Shown here piece by piece: positions 9,392 through 21,040 of a stretch of DNA of 64,000 nucleotides (position 1 is its first letter; each line of letters opens with the position of its first letter). This stretch comes from Clarkia xantiana subsp. parviflora (taxonomy: Eukaryota; Streptophyta; Magnoliopsida; Myrtales; Onagraceae): the NCBI GenBank assembly GCA_036873135.1, contig JAPTYO010000015.1, positions 7,915,683-7,979,682 of the forward strand, written 5' to 3'. The notes under the pieces are model-generated. The model was not told the origin of the DNA. It saw only the letters and a list, made by a program, of their open reading frames with translations, and did no database searches. The translations under genes were made by a program, and so were the position numbers.

Positions 9392-9988
9392 TGTTGGATT
9401 ATGGCGATTAATCATGCAAGAACGAAACCCTAGATAAGTGCTATGTAACTAATACGCAGCGGAAGAAAGTGCACATTCCTTTACCGTTACCTGCAGCCCA
9501 AGATCTTGACCGGGAGTTCTCGATCCAACGACCGGTACCTCGTAGAAGTTCCTGTTAGAGAAGTCCTACGTGGTTTGATCTTCACAACAAAGCCTCTGTC
9601 GATTCTCGCGGGATGGATCTACTTGGAGTAAATTTCTCGTCACAATTTGGCACCTCCCAGTGTGTGTTTTGGTTCGGCCGAAACTAGTATATTTATGGAG
9701 GAGGGTTTTCTCTAAATCTCACAACTTGGGAGAGATTAATTAGCACTAGAAAAAACCACATTATGTCCATAATTATATAGTGGAGGTGGGATTAAAAATC
9801 TCACATCCTTTGCTTAGGTCGGCGCCGAACCCATGTAGGAGGGAGGCCCAATTTTAGGTCTCCCTTGTCACATGGGATTTTAGGCCTAGCCCAAAATCCC
9901 TAATGTGACTCATTCCTAATTACTTAGGTTAATGGCCTATAATTAATGGGCTACTAATTACGGCGGCCCATAACCCCAAATTTTAACA
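9392..9988 (-). repeat. 3' LTR of E2 (597 bp), distinct subfamily
   Basis: Starts TGTTGGATTATGGCG and ends CCCAAATTTTAACA on the plus strand. Homologous to the other copia LTRs (GCAGCGGAAG, GGTTCGGCCGAA, GGGAGGCCCAATTTTAGG), but clearly diverged. The next bases form a polypurine tract (GCGAGTGGGAGC on the minus strand). Confidence 0.9.
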
Positions 9989-11072
9989 GCTCCCACTCGC
10001 CCGAATGCGAGGGTGCCTATTAATATGTTATCGTCCAACATATCCGCATTTGGTCTTCGATCCAATCCTTGCTCCGAATAGTTCATACGAGGTTCGCCGA
10101 GCGACCGGCAGATACGACGGGCATCGTATTACTCATCTGTTAGGAGTATTGTAGCGCCCGCGGAACGTTGATTCCCAATGTCCAATAAACCTGTTAAAAT
10201 TAAAGCACCGCACCGTATCCTAGGTCAACTGTAATTTTCCAATTGCCCAGTTCCCACTTTGGGATACTTCTCCAGGGCATCCGTACAAGTATTCACAACT
10301 TTTTCAACTAAAGTCAGGTTGGTGGCCACCTAGTGAATACAAGAGTCGGAAGGTGTAATTGACCATCCCCATCACTCATACCCTTAGTCAAACCCAACCG
10401 GTTTCCAGAGCGTGATCACTAGGCCATTTTTTTCGGCACTGCGCTCACACGCCAGGAGGCGAACATTGAGCCTGACCTTAGGTATGAGTTCTGAGTCCGT
10501 TATGATACTTTGGATGCTTCTTCATATAGCACTTGAGATATGTCACACGCTCTAGGTGAAGAAGTTTGTGCCCATCCGAATCTCGTGGATTCTGTCTAGC
10601 ACAACTGAACATAACCCCGTGGTCAAACATGGCACGCGTACTATGAAGGACGCGTCGATAGTATAACTAGATTTTAGTTAGGAATGTGGGAAATGTCACA
10701 TGCTATCACAGATTTGTAATCGGCCCAGAATGTGATTTTATTACGAACGTAGTCCATAACGGCGATCCAAAAAACTTTGATCATTATCGTGTTACTCCGA
10801 AAACCAAATGATCGTTCTGCTTAACCAGGTTTTCCACCGTGGTTCTTAGCCAGTCTCGACTTAAATAGAGAATCCCTTCTCTGTCAAGACGACCGAACCT
10901 GTGTGATGAGGCTTGGTTCACATTCGACATTATTTTATTGTGGAGGTTGACCCTCCTACGACTAGTTTATAGACCGTAAAAATCTGATGAATTTTCAATC
11001 ATTATGACGTCGTAATAATCATAAACTTTATTTGTATTTCATTTCAAAAGTTGTCATCAAGACACTGTCTAC
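9989..11072 (-). other. E2 3' region between RNase H and LTR (noncoding)
   Basis: About 1.1 kb of sequence conserved in position in E3, E5 and E6. It contains the motif with CGCCCGCGGAACGTTGATT. The antisense reading frame open in E3 and E5 is broken here. Confidence 0.7.
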
Positions 11073-12970
11073 TTAAACCTTACGCAGCCCAAGCATTTTA
11101 ACATGCTTTTCGAAGACATCCCTGCGTAGTTGTTTAGTCAATGGATCGGCCATCATACTTTCGGTAGACAAGTATTCTAAAGTGATAACATAGTCTTCAA
11201 CTATATTCTTAACAAAATTATATTTTATATCAATGTGTTTCGTCCTGTTATGGTACTTGGGGTTCCTAACTGCTGCAATTGCTGCTTGTCTGTCAGAGTA
11301 TACCTTCACAGGTTTACTCCCGTCCTGGACGTCAAGCAATGCAGTTAGGAGCCTTTTAAGCCATACTGCTTCTTGTGCATTCTTAGAGAGAGCCACGAAT
11401 TCAGATTCCATAGTGGACAGTGCAACACATGTTTGCTTCTTGCTCATCCATAAAATGGCGGCATTAGCAAGTAGGAATACTTTTCCAGAAGTGGACTTAC
11501 GATCATCTAGATCGCCACCATGGTCGGCGTCACTATATCCTAATAATTTGAGTTTACCGCCCTCATAGAACAGAGCGTAATCGGCAGTACCTTTCAGGTA
11601 TCGAATAATCCATTTTACAGCCTTTAGATGTTGAGTTCCAGGGTCTGATTGGAATCATGCTACTAGGCCAACAACGTAAAAGATGTCTGGACGAGTGCAT
11701 TGCATGGCATAGATTAAGCTGCCAACCATACATAAGTGTTATTCACCCTTCATCTGTTCTCGCTCCGCCAGGTTCTTTGGGCCATCACGCTTCGACAGCG
11801 CGCACCCGAGTGCAACCGGCGCATCCACGGGCTTTGCATCATGTAGTCGGAACCTTCTCAACAGTTTGTTGATATAGGCCTCCTGAGATAGACATAGTTT
11901 CCGAGCAGCACGATTCCTAGAAATTTTAATGCCTAGGATATATGTGGCTTCTCCCATGTCTTTCATCTCAAATACCGATGCTAGCCGGGACTTTTATTCA
12001 TTCATATAACTTACGTCATTTGCGGAAATTAGTATGTCATCGACATATAATGTCAAGATGACGTACTTAGACTCGGAAGTCTTCGTGTACACGCATGGAT
12101 CCTCGTGAAGAATCACGAATCTGTTTCCAACGATTTCCTCGTGGAATCTGCGGTACCATTGTCGGGATGATTGTTTTAGACCGTAAATGGATCTTTGGAG
12201 TTTACAAACTTTATGTTCGTTTCCAGGAGTAATGAAATCCTCCGGCTGCTCCATTAGATCTCTTCCTCCAGGTTACCATGGAGGAATGCGGTCTTAACAT
12301 CCATTTGGTGCAGCTCGAGGTCGAGGCTTGCGACCAAAGCCAATATGGCCCGTACTGTTGTGTAACGCACACTAGGTGAGTATGTCTCATCAAAGTCCAC
12401 TCCGTGAAGTTGGTTATATCCTTTCGCAACAAGTCGAGCTTTGTACCGCTCGACAGCTCCATCAGAAGTGAGTTTCAATTTCAGAACCCACTTGGCACCT
12501 ATTGCTTTGCAGTTAGCCGGCAAATCAACTAAAGACCAAACATAATTAGCTTTCATAGAGGCGATCTCATCCTCCATTGCTTTCCTCCATTCTTTCGCTT
12601 GAGGGCATTCCATCGCTTGTTTAACCGTTACCGGTTCATCAACTGAAGTAAGAGTGAATAACTCGCCTCTTTCGATGGGATACTTCTTGGGAGAAGTTCG
12701 TTGCCTTAGGCTTCGTCTAGGCTCGATTATCCCATCTTGAGATTGAACTTCACTCCCACTGGGAATAATGCTCGTTGTCGGTGTAATACTCCCACTGGGA
12801 ACAAGGACGCTATTTGAACTTTCACCAACAATTTTTCTTGAACGACCTCTCGTTCTTGGGTTTCTACCTCCGAGATTAATTCCACGGTTATTACGACCAA
12901 AAACCGAGTTAGTCGTATCAGTCCTACTTGGTACAGTAGGTGGTTGAGGTAAAATTGGATTTTCATCCAT
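11073..12970 (-). pseudogene. Copia reverse transcriptase-RNase H of E2, broken
   Basis: Read from 12970: a hinge rich in S/P, then RT (KAMEDEI, AIGAKWVLKLK, KARLVAKGYNQ, MDVKTAFLHG), then the copia phrase IYGLKQSSRQWYRRFHEE. The catalytic YVDD lies at 12036-12047, and RNase H (WMSKKQTCVALSTMESEF, ADPLTK) ends at 11073. Breaks: a frameshift at about 12254 (ATCTAATGG where others have ATCTACATGG), a TAA at 11994-11996, and a frame loss near 11739. The RNase H part is open from about 11640 to 11073. The parent enzyme copies element RNA into DNA; this copy cannot do so as it stands. Confidence 0.92.
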
Positions 12971-14436
12971 GGTTTAGTAACATGATCATCAGGTCCAACT
13001 TGATTCGCACCAGCAGCAACAGTGATCCTTATGGTCGGATTGACTCCTCCCACTGGATTTATGATGAAAATGTATCCATCTTCATTTACCATATATAGAT
13101 TTATTATGAAAATGTTTCCATCTTCATTTACCATATCGTTCACTTTCATTGTTGTCTTAATTCTCCCACTCGAAACGAGTGGGATCTGATGATCGTCGTC
13201 CTCTAGTTCAATCAAAACTTCGTTCGTCGATTTAAAATAAGCTACGAAAAGTCAACTAAATAATGTAATGTCCCATGTTCGACCACACCACCAAACTCCC
13301 TGAGCTATTACTCACATGTATGCTTTAGAGATACTTTTCAGTAGCTCATGTGGTACTATGTGTGTCTTAGCAACAATAATGTTGCTATTTTGGTAAGACT
13401 CCACTCTTTACCAATAGCTCATATGGTGTCGTGTAACCGATTCATTCAATAAGGTTTATTACATGATTTTCAAATAACCGATTAACTCACCTTGTGAAAG
13501 GGATGTTAAAGGTTCGAATTTGTTATATCATGCCAATGATCTAGTTGATTAAATGTGTGTATCGTTTTAATGCTTTAGCCATTCGTTTGTCGTTAAAGGC
13601 TAATAGAAGGAGACGTTGTTTAACGGACGTTCCTTTTCATTGCTCACTCATATTCCAAGGTTTTAACCACCTGGACTGTGCATTTAGGTTATCCCTTAAT
13701 GCTCGTTAAAATTCTCTATGAGAATTTTGTATGAGTATGACCCTTGGACGGGCCTTCTTGCAAATGAAAATTTATTACAAGCATTAAATCAAGCACACAT
13801 TTAACGCTGAATTTTGTGTTTTGAATAGTTGTATTCCGTCTCTCGAGGAACACATGCGCTACGCACGCGATTCACCTGGTTAGCTCGGGGCGAATTCGTT
13901 TTGATTTTCAAAAGTTCAACTTAATCGGTTTCATACATGTTCATCATTACAAACTTAATAACGGAGTACTAACAAATAAAGATGATTATCTAATCGCATT
14001 CTTACTGACTTGTGGCAATTTTGAATTGGGTTATGTTAACGTTGTTGTTTCATTTGAGCAGTTTTCCTGATCGAATAACTTTGGTTCTAAGCCGGAGGCC
14101 TTAGATTATCGGTTCATATCGTTCCCTTTGTCCGGGACGATGATTGACAAGATAATTGTATGAAAACAATTGCCTTTATTCAATAACTCCGAATCTTTAT
14201 TAACTGACATTTCAACAACTTAATCGAACCGGTAAACACGTTACAACTTAAAGACACTACAATTGCAGGAATTGAAGAATAAGAAAGCGAATAAAAATAT
14301 AGACATTGGGTCCTTGCCATCTTGATCACGACACCTGAAAAAAAATTCATAAGTGAATTTCGTTAGACGTTGTATTTTCAAGTAAAGCGTTTTACGACTT
14401 TATATGGAAACGAAGCGTACCTGAGACGCGCTTAAA
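12971..14436 (-). other. E2 region where protease and integrase would be expected
   Basis: 12971-13215 continues the hinge in another frame and carries a short duplication (ATGGTAAATGAAGATGG-type phrase twice, near 13080 and 13128). 13216-14436 shows no recognisable protease, HHCC zinc finger or integrase core. Similar sequence fills this position in E3, E5 and E6. Confidence 0.65.
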
Positions 14437-15078
14437 TCACGGTGTTTGACACACCGTATTACGTTTAGACCTTTTGGTGATGGTTTTACCCATCGTTTTA
14501 CGGATATGATCGTAAAGATCTTCCGTTTCGGATTCGTCGGAGGTGCTTTCTCCTTGATGGTGCCTATGGAATAGCTCGATCGAGGTCAGAATTGTATTAT
14601 TCAGACAATAGAGCCCACCGTTATCTGCAAACCGTGAAAGGGGAAACATCCTCATGACTTTCTGAATCCTTCTCCACATGTCTATTTGATTATCTTGATC
14701 ATCAGTGGTGAGCTCGCCTCTGTCTCTGCAAAGAATACCATAATACCTAAGCATTAGGATTCTTACTTGTGCAGCTAGTCCTCCGCCGTAGCGAAGGCAT
14801 ATGGTGCACTAGAGGTCTAGCGCACTGACATTCTTCTCAGTTTCTTCGACTTCTTCGACCACGGTCGCACGGATTAAATCACGTGCAATCCGATCCCTCT
14901 GTGATATCTGACTGCATTTGTACCTTGGACTACCGAATTTGTCCATGTTTACCCTCCCTGCGGTTGAGTCTATTCGATCCTCAACATTTGCAGCAAGGAG
15001 GATGTTTGTAACATAAGGCTCCCAGACTTTGTAATTGCTTCCATCAAGTTCAGCGTAGAAATGCTTTCGATCTTCCAT
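14437..15078 (-). pseudogene. Gag-like remnant of E2
   Basis: Begins MEDRKHFYAELDGSNYKVWE at 15078, a typical copia Gag N-terminus (LDG-NY...W/EYV), and continues in one frame to 14437 with stops between 14755 and 14811. The E3 and E6 starts (LDGVNHDELKEYV, LDGINYDERKEYV) align with it. The C-terminal part has an acidic then basic tail and no CCHC knuckle. Confidence 0.65.
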
Positions 15079-15552
15079 CTATACTATAACATTGACACTT
15101 ATTCATAAGAGGGAACACAAAAATATTTTGAAAAATAAATTGCGTTCATTGGATATCTATCAGATATAAGATATCAAATAATGATTCCTCAGACATCTAA
15201 CCCAACCGACAAACAGTAAAGCCCGAAGGAATGGGGGCTGTGAAAGAGTTTACATTACCGTTATCTCCTGTCTAATAGATCAGTCTTTTAAAACAGCTTA
15301 ATCGCTTTTAACTGGAACGGGAGATTTTAAAACACCCGATCTTGGCTTTCCCAATGCCCTTTTGAAAATGTTTCTAGGAACTACGGTTTGCACATATAAT
15401 TCTACCACCTAGTAAATTATCATGGCATATCACATCCAAGAAACCAAACACACCTCATGCATACGCGTCATGCGTCTAATGTTCCGAGGAACTCATACTT
15501 AGCATATATAATTCTACTTCCTAAATAAATTATCTCATGCTAATACATCCTG
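15079..15552 (-). other. E2 5' leader, part 1
   Basis: Noncoding leader on the minus strand, matching (reversed) the leaders of E3, E6 and E5, for example ACGCGTCATGCGTCTAATG near 15463. It stops at 15552, at the TSD of E3. Confidence 0.75.
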
Positions 15553-16132
15553 TGTAAGCATATGGTGATGGGCGTCGTAATTGGTAGCCCATAATATGTA
15601 TAGTTTACCTAATGAACTTGGGTAAATGTCACATTAGGGTAATTGAGCTAGACCCAAATCCCAATTGACATGGGAGGCCCAAAATTGGGCCTCCCCAATA
15701 CATAGGCCGGCCGAAACATTAGTGAGGGGTAAAGTGGACTTTACTCCTATAAATAAGAGGTGTTAGGGAATATTTTAGAGTTAATCATAATTCCCTCACA
15801 AGAGTGTTTTAGAGAGGAAACCCTCCTACCACATATACTAGTTTCGGCCGAACCCTTGCTTCACCGAAGGTGTGCCAAATTGCTTTCGAGCAAACTCTCC
15901 AGAGATCTGCCCCTGTGCCAAGAATTGATCAGAGGCTTTGCTGTATTGCTGCACCACGTAGGGTTTCTCTAACAAGAACCTCTAAGGGTCCCGACCGGAG
16001 GATCGTGAACACCCTATCGAGAAGATCTTGGGTCTACGGATCATCATAAATGTATGTGTGAAACTTCCGCTGCGTATACTAGCATGTACCTTGTTTATAG
16101 TATCCGTAGTGATTACTCCCCGTAATCTAACA
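15553..16132 (+). repeat. 5' LTR of E3 (580 bp)
   Basis: TGTAAGCATATGG...CCGTAATCTAACA. TATA box TATAAATA at 15748-15755. It lacks a short TGTCCACTTTACTC-type segment present in the 3' LTR. Confidence 0.93.
15748..15755 (+). promoter_or_regulatory. TATA box of the E3 5' LTR
   Basis: TATAAATA ahead of AGAGGTGTTAGGG; repeated at 27375-27382 in the 3' LTR. Confidence 0.68.
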
Positions 16133-16133
16133 G

Positions 16134-16145
16134 TGGTATCAGAGC
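16134..16145 (+). other. Primer binding site of E3 (initiator tRNA-Met type)
   Basis: TGGTATCAGAGC one base after the LTR, the standard copia primer site. Confidence 0.93.
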
Positions 16146-16468
16146 CTGTGTTAGGAGTTCATGATTTTAATAAATTGGTGTTCTTGAAAATTTAAAACTT
16201 TCAGACCGAAATATTTTTTAAAGAGATTTTAAAATTTTCTAATTTTTAAGTATAAGGTGGTCTGAAATTTTTCATGATGTTCTTGGTTTATTTGATGTTC
16301 ATGATCTTCAAGAAAAATGTGATATTTATCAAAATCAAAATTTGGATTGTAGATCTTATTAAAATTTGATCTTAAAATTTGACCACTAGTTACTAATTTT
16401 TGTGTTTGGCCGAACTCCTAGTGAATTTACAAGGTAATTTTTTTTAATTTTTTAGACACCAAAGGGAT
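16146..16468 (+). other. E3 leader, first part
   Basis: AT-rich noncoding leader matching E4 (29009-29330). It ends where element F begins. Confidence 0.75.
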
Positions 16469-16828
16469 TGTCACAAGGGCTTTTTTAGGGCTTATTTTTC
16501 GCCCAAGGACAGCACTTGCTGGTGTGATTCTCTTGCAAATCACCAGTCTTCACACAAATCCAACGCAGGCAACGAGTCTCCGAAACAACCAACACTCAAA
16601 CAAGAACTCCCAAAACGCAGCAAGAAATCCAAGAAGAAAGCTAACACGCAGCAAATTAAAGAACAATAACAACCAAACACTTACTGATTTAACATGGCCT
16701 CCTTTATTCATCAATCGAAGGCTCAACGCCTGAATTACACCCACACAATTTTGACGCTCACAACACTCTTCAGCTTTGCCACAGTTGGGTGTGCAAAAAC
16801 TGCTTAACTCACAAAGGGACACTCCCCT

Positions 16829-16842
16829 TTATATAGATTTCG
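16829..16842 (-). promoter_or_regulatory. Candidate TATA box of the element F LTR
   Basis: CTATATAAAGGGG on the minus strand, a strong plant TATA context. Confidence 0.6.
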
Positions 16843-17269
16843 AAATCCCTAGCTGCCCTAGGTTAATCTCTATCTATATATATCCAATCCTATCTATACT
16901 ATGTTAAGATATATATTTATAACATATATATATATATATTAACTTACAATATTCTGCCAATATATCTTAAGTTCCCTTAAATATAGCTATATTAGTATAG
17001 ATATATATATTTATAACATATATATATCTATAACTAATTACAAAGCCCACAAATATATCTAAGTTCCCTTAAATAAAGCTATAGATAGGATTTCACATAT
17101 CTTGGGCGGATTTGGTTGCTTGGCTGCCAAGAAACATTTTGATCTTCACCAATCTCAGATTTCCTAATCAATCTCGTGGGCTTGGACTTGTTCCTAACTG
17201 ATTCCGAACTTTGCAATCTTCACTGGGCCAATTCAGTCTTTTCTGGACGCTGCACTTGCAAAGCACGGG

Positions 17270-17600
17270 CTGAGCACACCAAAAGCATGGGCCATGCACA
17301 CACAAAGCACAGACTGAAGCATGTACCAAGCACTGGCTGGCAACTCGTCTAGGAGGTTCTGCTGGACACTGGGCAGGCACTTGCCACACACAAGAAAAAC
17401 ATGGGACAAGCACAGTCGAAGCATGGGACAAAAACACCTGAAGCACGGACAAGCAGCTACGGGACAAGCAACATCCAAGCACGGGACGAATACACACAAT
17501 GCACGGGACAAGCACTTGGGCAGGTACGAGACATTCACTTCGCTGGTACGGGACAAGCACTTGACAAGCAGGGGAAATCTCGGGATGGACACGGGACACA
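17270..17600. repeat. Degenerate GGGACAAGCA repeat in the F LTR
   Basis: About ten irregularly spaced variants of AC-GGGACAAGCAC-type phrases within 330 bp. They leave small overlapping reading frames on both strands that look like by-products. Confidence 0.6.
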
Positions 17601-17792
17601 CACTCGATGGACGCGGAACAACTCTTGACCACGGATCGATTCCCATCAACTACACATTGCTGCCAATTATTCCAAATCACCCAAAACACGTTGCACACCG
17701 CTACGATTCACCATTTTTTCCCTCCTAAAGATTGTTGGGCTTGGGAAGCACGTCTATCATAGCAAAATTTGTGATTCCCAACAAGTTATATT

Positions 17793-20122
17793 TTAAGGGT
17801 CTGACAAACCTCCCCCACCACTCCAAGTCGACGCCCTCATCGACACAGATTCTTGGCACTCTTCAACCCGGGGCCCATACTCCCTTAGAAATTGTGCCAT
17901 CTCCTCTGCACCAACATTCATCATGTGAGCCTCACAATGGTCTTCATGAGCACTTGATTTCGATGCCACTTCCAAGCACTTAACTTTGTGGAACGCTCCA
18001 ACTCCTCTGCGAGCTGAATGCTTCTTTGGCGCAGGCAAGCACGCCTTTCCCTTGGAATCTCCACGCATCTTTTCCCATATCCGCAATCGTCGAAGTAGTC
18101 CCGCAACTCCACACCATGCTCCTTTGCCTTCTTGGCCCTTGCCTTCACGTCTACACTTGTTATCGTCCGAGACCACGCTTTCCGCGTCGGCTGCTACCTT
18201 GACAATCGCTTGACTTGTCAAGACGGTCTTATCATCATTTGATGGCAGCTCCACATTCATTCCCGAGTCGCGCACTTCAGGCATAAGTGCCGTCGAACTC
18301 CCATCCAATCTCCTCATTCAACAAGCTGGTTTCCATATGCACCGTTCCACCAATGCGCCCAATGAATCTGACTTCCGGATCGCCAAACTCGCACGTCTCC
18401 TCGATTTTTAAAGGAGCACAAGACCGCTTTTTCCACACTTGTTGAACTGATCCACTGCGCCTTGATTTGCACCACGCATCCGTCTTGGCCTCCCTTGCAG
18501 CTTCACACCCGTTGTGCCTCCGTTTTCTTAGTTTCCCACGCTCGTCCGACTTTGGCTGAATTGGATTACAGACGCTTTCTTCACGTTTCAGCTCATGTGC
18601 TAGCTGCATAGCTGAGACACACTCAACCGACCTCTTTGCCTTCGGGACTTCTCGAACGCCTGGCACAAAACAGGGTTCCTTCGGGTCGTTGATTAAGATA
18701 CCGCAAACATAAGGCATTAGCATCACGTTGTTGCTTGTAAGGAAGCTGTTCCCAAGGATGAAGTCGAAATCATCCATTGGCACCACCAGGAACTTGATCG
18801 GGTCACACCAGTTTCCAATCTTAGCTTAGATACGCACCATGCCCTTCGCCGCAATGCTTCCCGAGTTCACCGCTTTGACACGCCCTGAGTACTTAGTGAC
18901 CTTGAATCCTAGATTCGCGTACGCTTTTTCCGAACATAGAGAATGTGTCGATCCGGTATCCACCATCATCATCGCATCCTTTCTTCCTAGACAAATGTTA
19001 CCATGGACTAACAGAGGAGTTATTTTTACCTTGCTCGTCACCATTGCTCCTAGCACTTGCATTGGAGAAATCAGGGTCACCCTCTCTTCCTCTTCATCCG
19101 AGATATCATTGGTCTTCCTTATAGCGCTCAACTTCTCTTTACCCGTTCGAGGACAATCACGAGCTCTATGCGGCCCGTCGCAAATAAAGCATCCGCGGTG
19201 GGTTTTCAGATCCTTCCATTATGTCATCGTCGAGTCGCCTTCGTCCGGTATCACTTGTTTTGGTTGGGGCCTGGATATCCCCTTCCCTTTTTTGCGAGGC
19301 TTGGACTCCCTCCACTCTTTACCATTGCGGCTAGCACTATCTGTTTGGTTTAAGGCTCGAAGTTCAATCAATCCGTCCGCAGCAATTATCGCACTCTTCA
19401 AGTCCTTAACTCGTCGTCGCTGCAATTCCACCCGGGCCCAATTCTGCAATCCTCTCATGAAGTGAAAGAGTTTGTCCTTCTCGACCATACTCGGAATCGC
19501 CGTCATGATTGCTGAAAATTGCTCGATATACTCATGGACTGAACCTGTCTGACTTAGGTTGAACAGCTTCTCCCTGGCCACCCATGCACTATTGTTAGGC
19601 ATGTAACGAGCTTTTAGCTCCGCCTTCAGTTCTTCCCAAGTAGACGCAAGTTTCCCATCATTCCGCTCACATGATGCTCGCCACCACGCTAAAGAATCAT
19701 CTTCAGCCGTGGCACAACGCACTTGTCTGGACCTTGGAATTTCAGCATCCTCGAAATATTGCTCCATCCGCCAAATAAATTATTCTAAGGTTTCGGTATC
19801 TCAAACACCCAAGAAGGGTTTTGGTTCGCGGATTATCTTTTTTTGTGCACCCTCCAGCATTACTTGACACATTGTTCTTGATGAAGTTCAGATCTGCACG
19901 GGCATACTCCGTGAAAGCTTCCAGATTTTCCGCATGGATCTCTTGATCTGCCATCCTGTCTTCGAGATTAGCCAATCGTGGCTCTGATTCTTGGGACTTT
20001 TTATAGAGGTGGACCAGCACTTCCAACGCATACCTCAACGAGGCAGTCTCCTTAGCTCCTTCCGCAAGAATTTCTCTGATCTTGGCAAGGCATTCATCAA
20101 GCACCATCTCGATCCTTTGCAC
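17793..20122 (-). pseudogene. Gag-protease of element F, broken
   Basis: Read from 20122: a charged N-terminal part with coiled-coil character, then after a frame change the Gag domain (WWRASCERND, ELKARYMPNN, VHEYIEQFS). A CX2CX3HX4C knuckle (CFICDGPHRARDC) lies at 19153-19191 and the protease motif VDTGSTHS near 18950. MDDFDFILGNSFL near 18780 is the usual protease end region in chromovirus-like gypsy elements. Two stops interrupt one frame: TAA at 19219-19221 and TAA at 18826-18828. A further shift near 18280 leads to a basic tail ending at 17793. Confidence 0.85.
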
Positions 20123-20153
20123 GGAGCTCGTTCGATCTCGACTCGTTCAATTG

Positions 20154-20171
20154 CAGCTCTGATACCACTTC
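20154..20171 (-). other. Primer binding site of element F
   Basis: Minus strand reads TGGTATCAGAGCTGC. Only about 30 bp separate it from resumed E3 leader, so the 5' LTR is nearly absent. Confidence 0.75.
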
Positions 20172-20425
20172 CACAAGAAGTGGTTCCCGACCACTATATT
20201 AAAATAATATTGTTTACCATATTTTAATTTTTAATTAAGGTAACAATATATCTTAAATTAGGAACATTAGAATAGATTCACAATAATATATAGAAATATA
20301 TATCACTATCAATATATCTAAATATTTAAATAGGGTTAAAAATATTATTGATAGATTTAGTTACCTAAAAGATTGAGAAAATATATTGTCAGTTATTTGT
20401 TTCCCTATTAAAGATATTGACAATA

Positions 20426-20429
<4 letters not shown>

Positions 20430-20460
<31 letters not shown>
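20430..20460. repeat. (TA)n microsatellite
   Basis: Uninterrupted TA run in the E3 leader; a second lies at 20559-20596. Confidence 0.9.
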
Positions 20461-20463
<3 letters not shown>

Positions 20464-20556
20464 ATGCCGAAAATTTACATATATATATATTGTTGATTGA
20501 TTTAATCTTAAAGAAAGAATCTTAATAATAAATATATATATATGTTTGTTAATGGC

Positions 20557-20601
<45 letters not shown>

Positions 20602-20724
20602 ATATTGGAAATTATTTTATATAGTTAATGTTACTTGGTGGCTAAGTTTAATATTTTTAATGGATTTAAAACCCTACTTGGGCCACAAGTAAACATTTCA
20701 GCCCAACATTTAAAATTTTAATTA

Positions 20725-21040
20725 TTGGGCCGGTCCAATATATTAAACCGGGACGAAATTAAATCGAACCGGATTTTCTCAATCGGTTCGACCTATTCGG
20801 GTCGGGTCGGACCGGGGTAATTAAGTGGATCTAACCGAACTGGTTTTGAGTGTTGAACCGAACCCTATTTTCTTGGACCGCTTTGGACCGAACCAGATTT
20901 TAAATTTAAAACCGAACCGAACTGGATTTTTCCCGGACGGACCGAACCAGATTTTCCGGACCGGACTGAACCGGATTTTTTGAACCAGACCGAACCGGAC
21001 CAAAACGGACTGAAATTGACTGTACCGAACAATATTTTCT
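20725..21040. repeat. Degenerate ACCGAACCGG-type repeat in the E3 leader
   Basis: Many imperfect GGACCGAACC / ACCGGA phrases, about 10-20 bp apart. Counterparts are in E4 (29875-30175) and E6 (35215-35430), and reversed in E2 (28245-28390) and E5 (56225-56262). Confidence 0.7.

Larger units (their letters stand above)
16469..17713 (-). repeat. Probable 3' LTR of element F
   Basis: Right end is placed where a purine tract (17714-17728; GGAGGGAAAAAA on the minus strand) meets TGGTGAATCG. Left end (TGTCACAAGGG) is tentative. Contains a minus-strand TATA box (CTATATAAAGGGG) at about 16829-16842, a (TA)-rich stretch near 16920-17030, and a region (17270-17600) rich in GGGACAAGCA-type phrases. Confidence 0.55.
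16469..20195 (-). mobile_element. Element F: Ty3/gypsy gag-protease element lacking pol, inside the E3 leader
   Basis: E3 and E4 leaders align before about 16465 and after about 20195, so the intervening ~3.7 kb is an insertion. On the minus strand it has a primer site, Gag, CCHC knuckle, aspartic protease, a polypurine tract and a 3' LTR. No RT, RNase H or integrase is present. Gag-only LTR elements are known in plants as TR-GAG. The 5' LTR is missing or reduced to a few tens of bases, so both outer limits are approximate. Confidence 0.78.

Noticed and set aside
16134..16145. tRNA-like sequence TGGTATCAGAGC
   Set aside because: Copia primer binding sites beside LTRs, not tRNA genes; no cloverleaf around them.
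17168..17728. Overlapping frames on both strands in the F LTR
   Set aside because: By-products of a GGGACAAGCA-type repeat; Cys-rich minus-strand frames have no domain.
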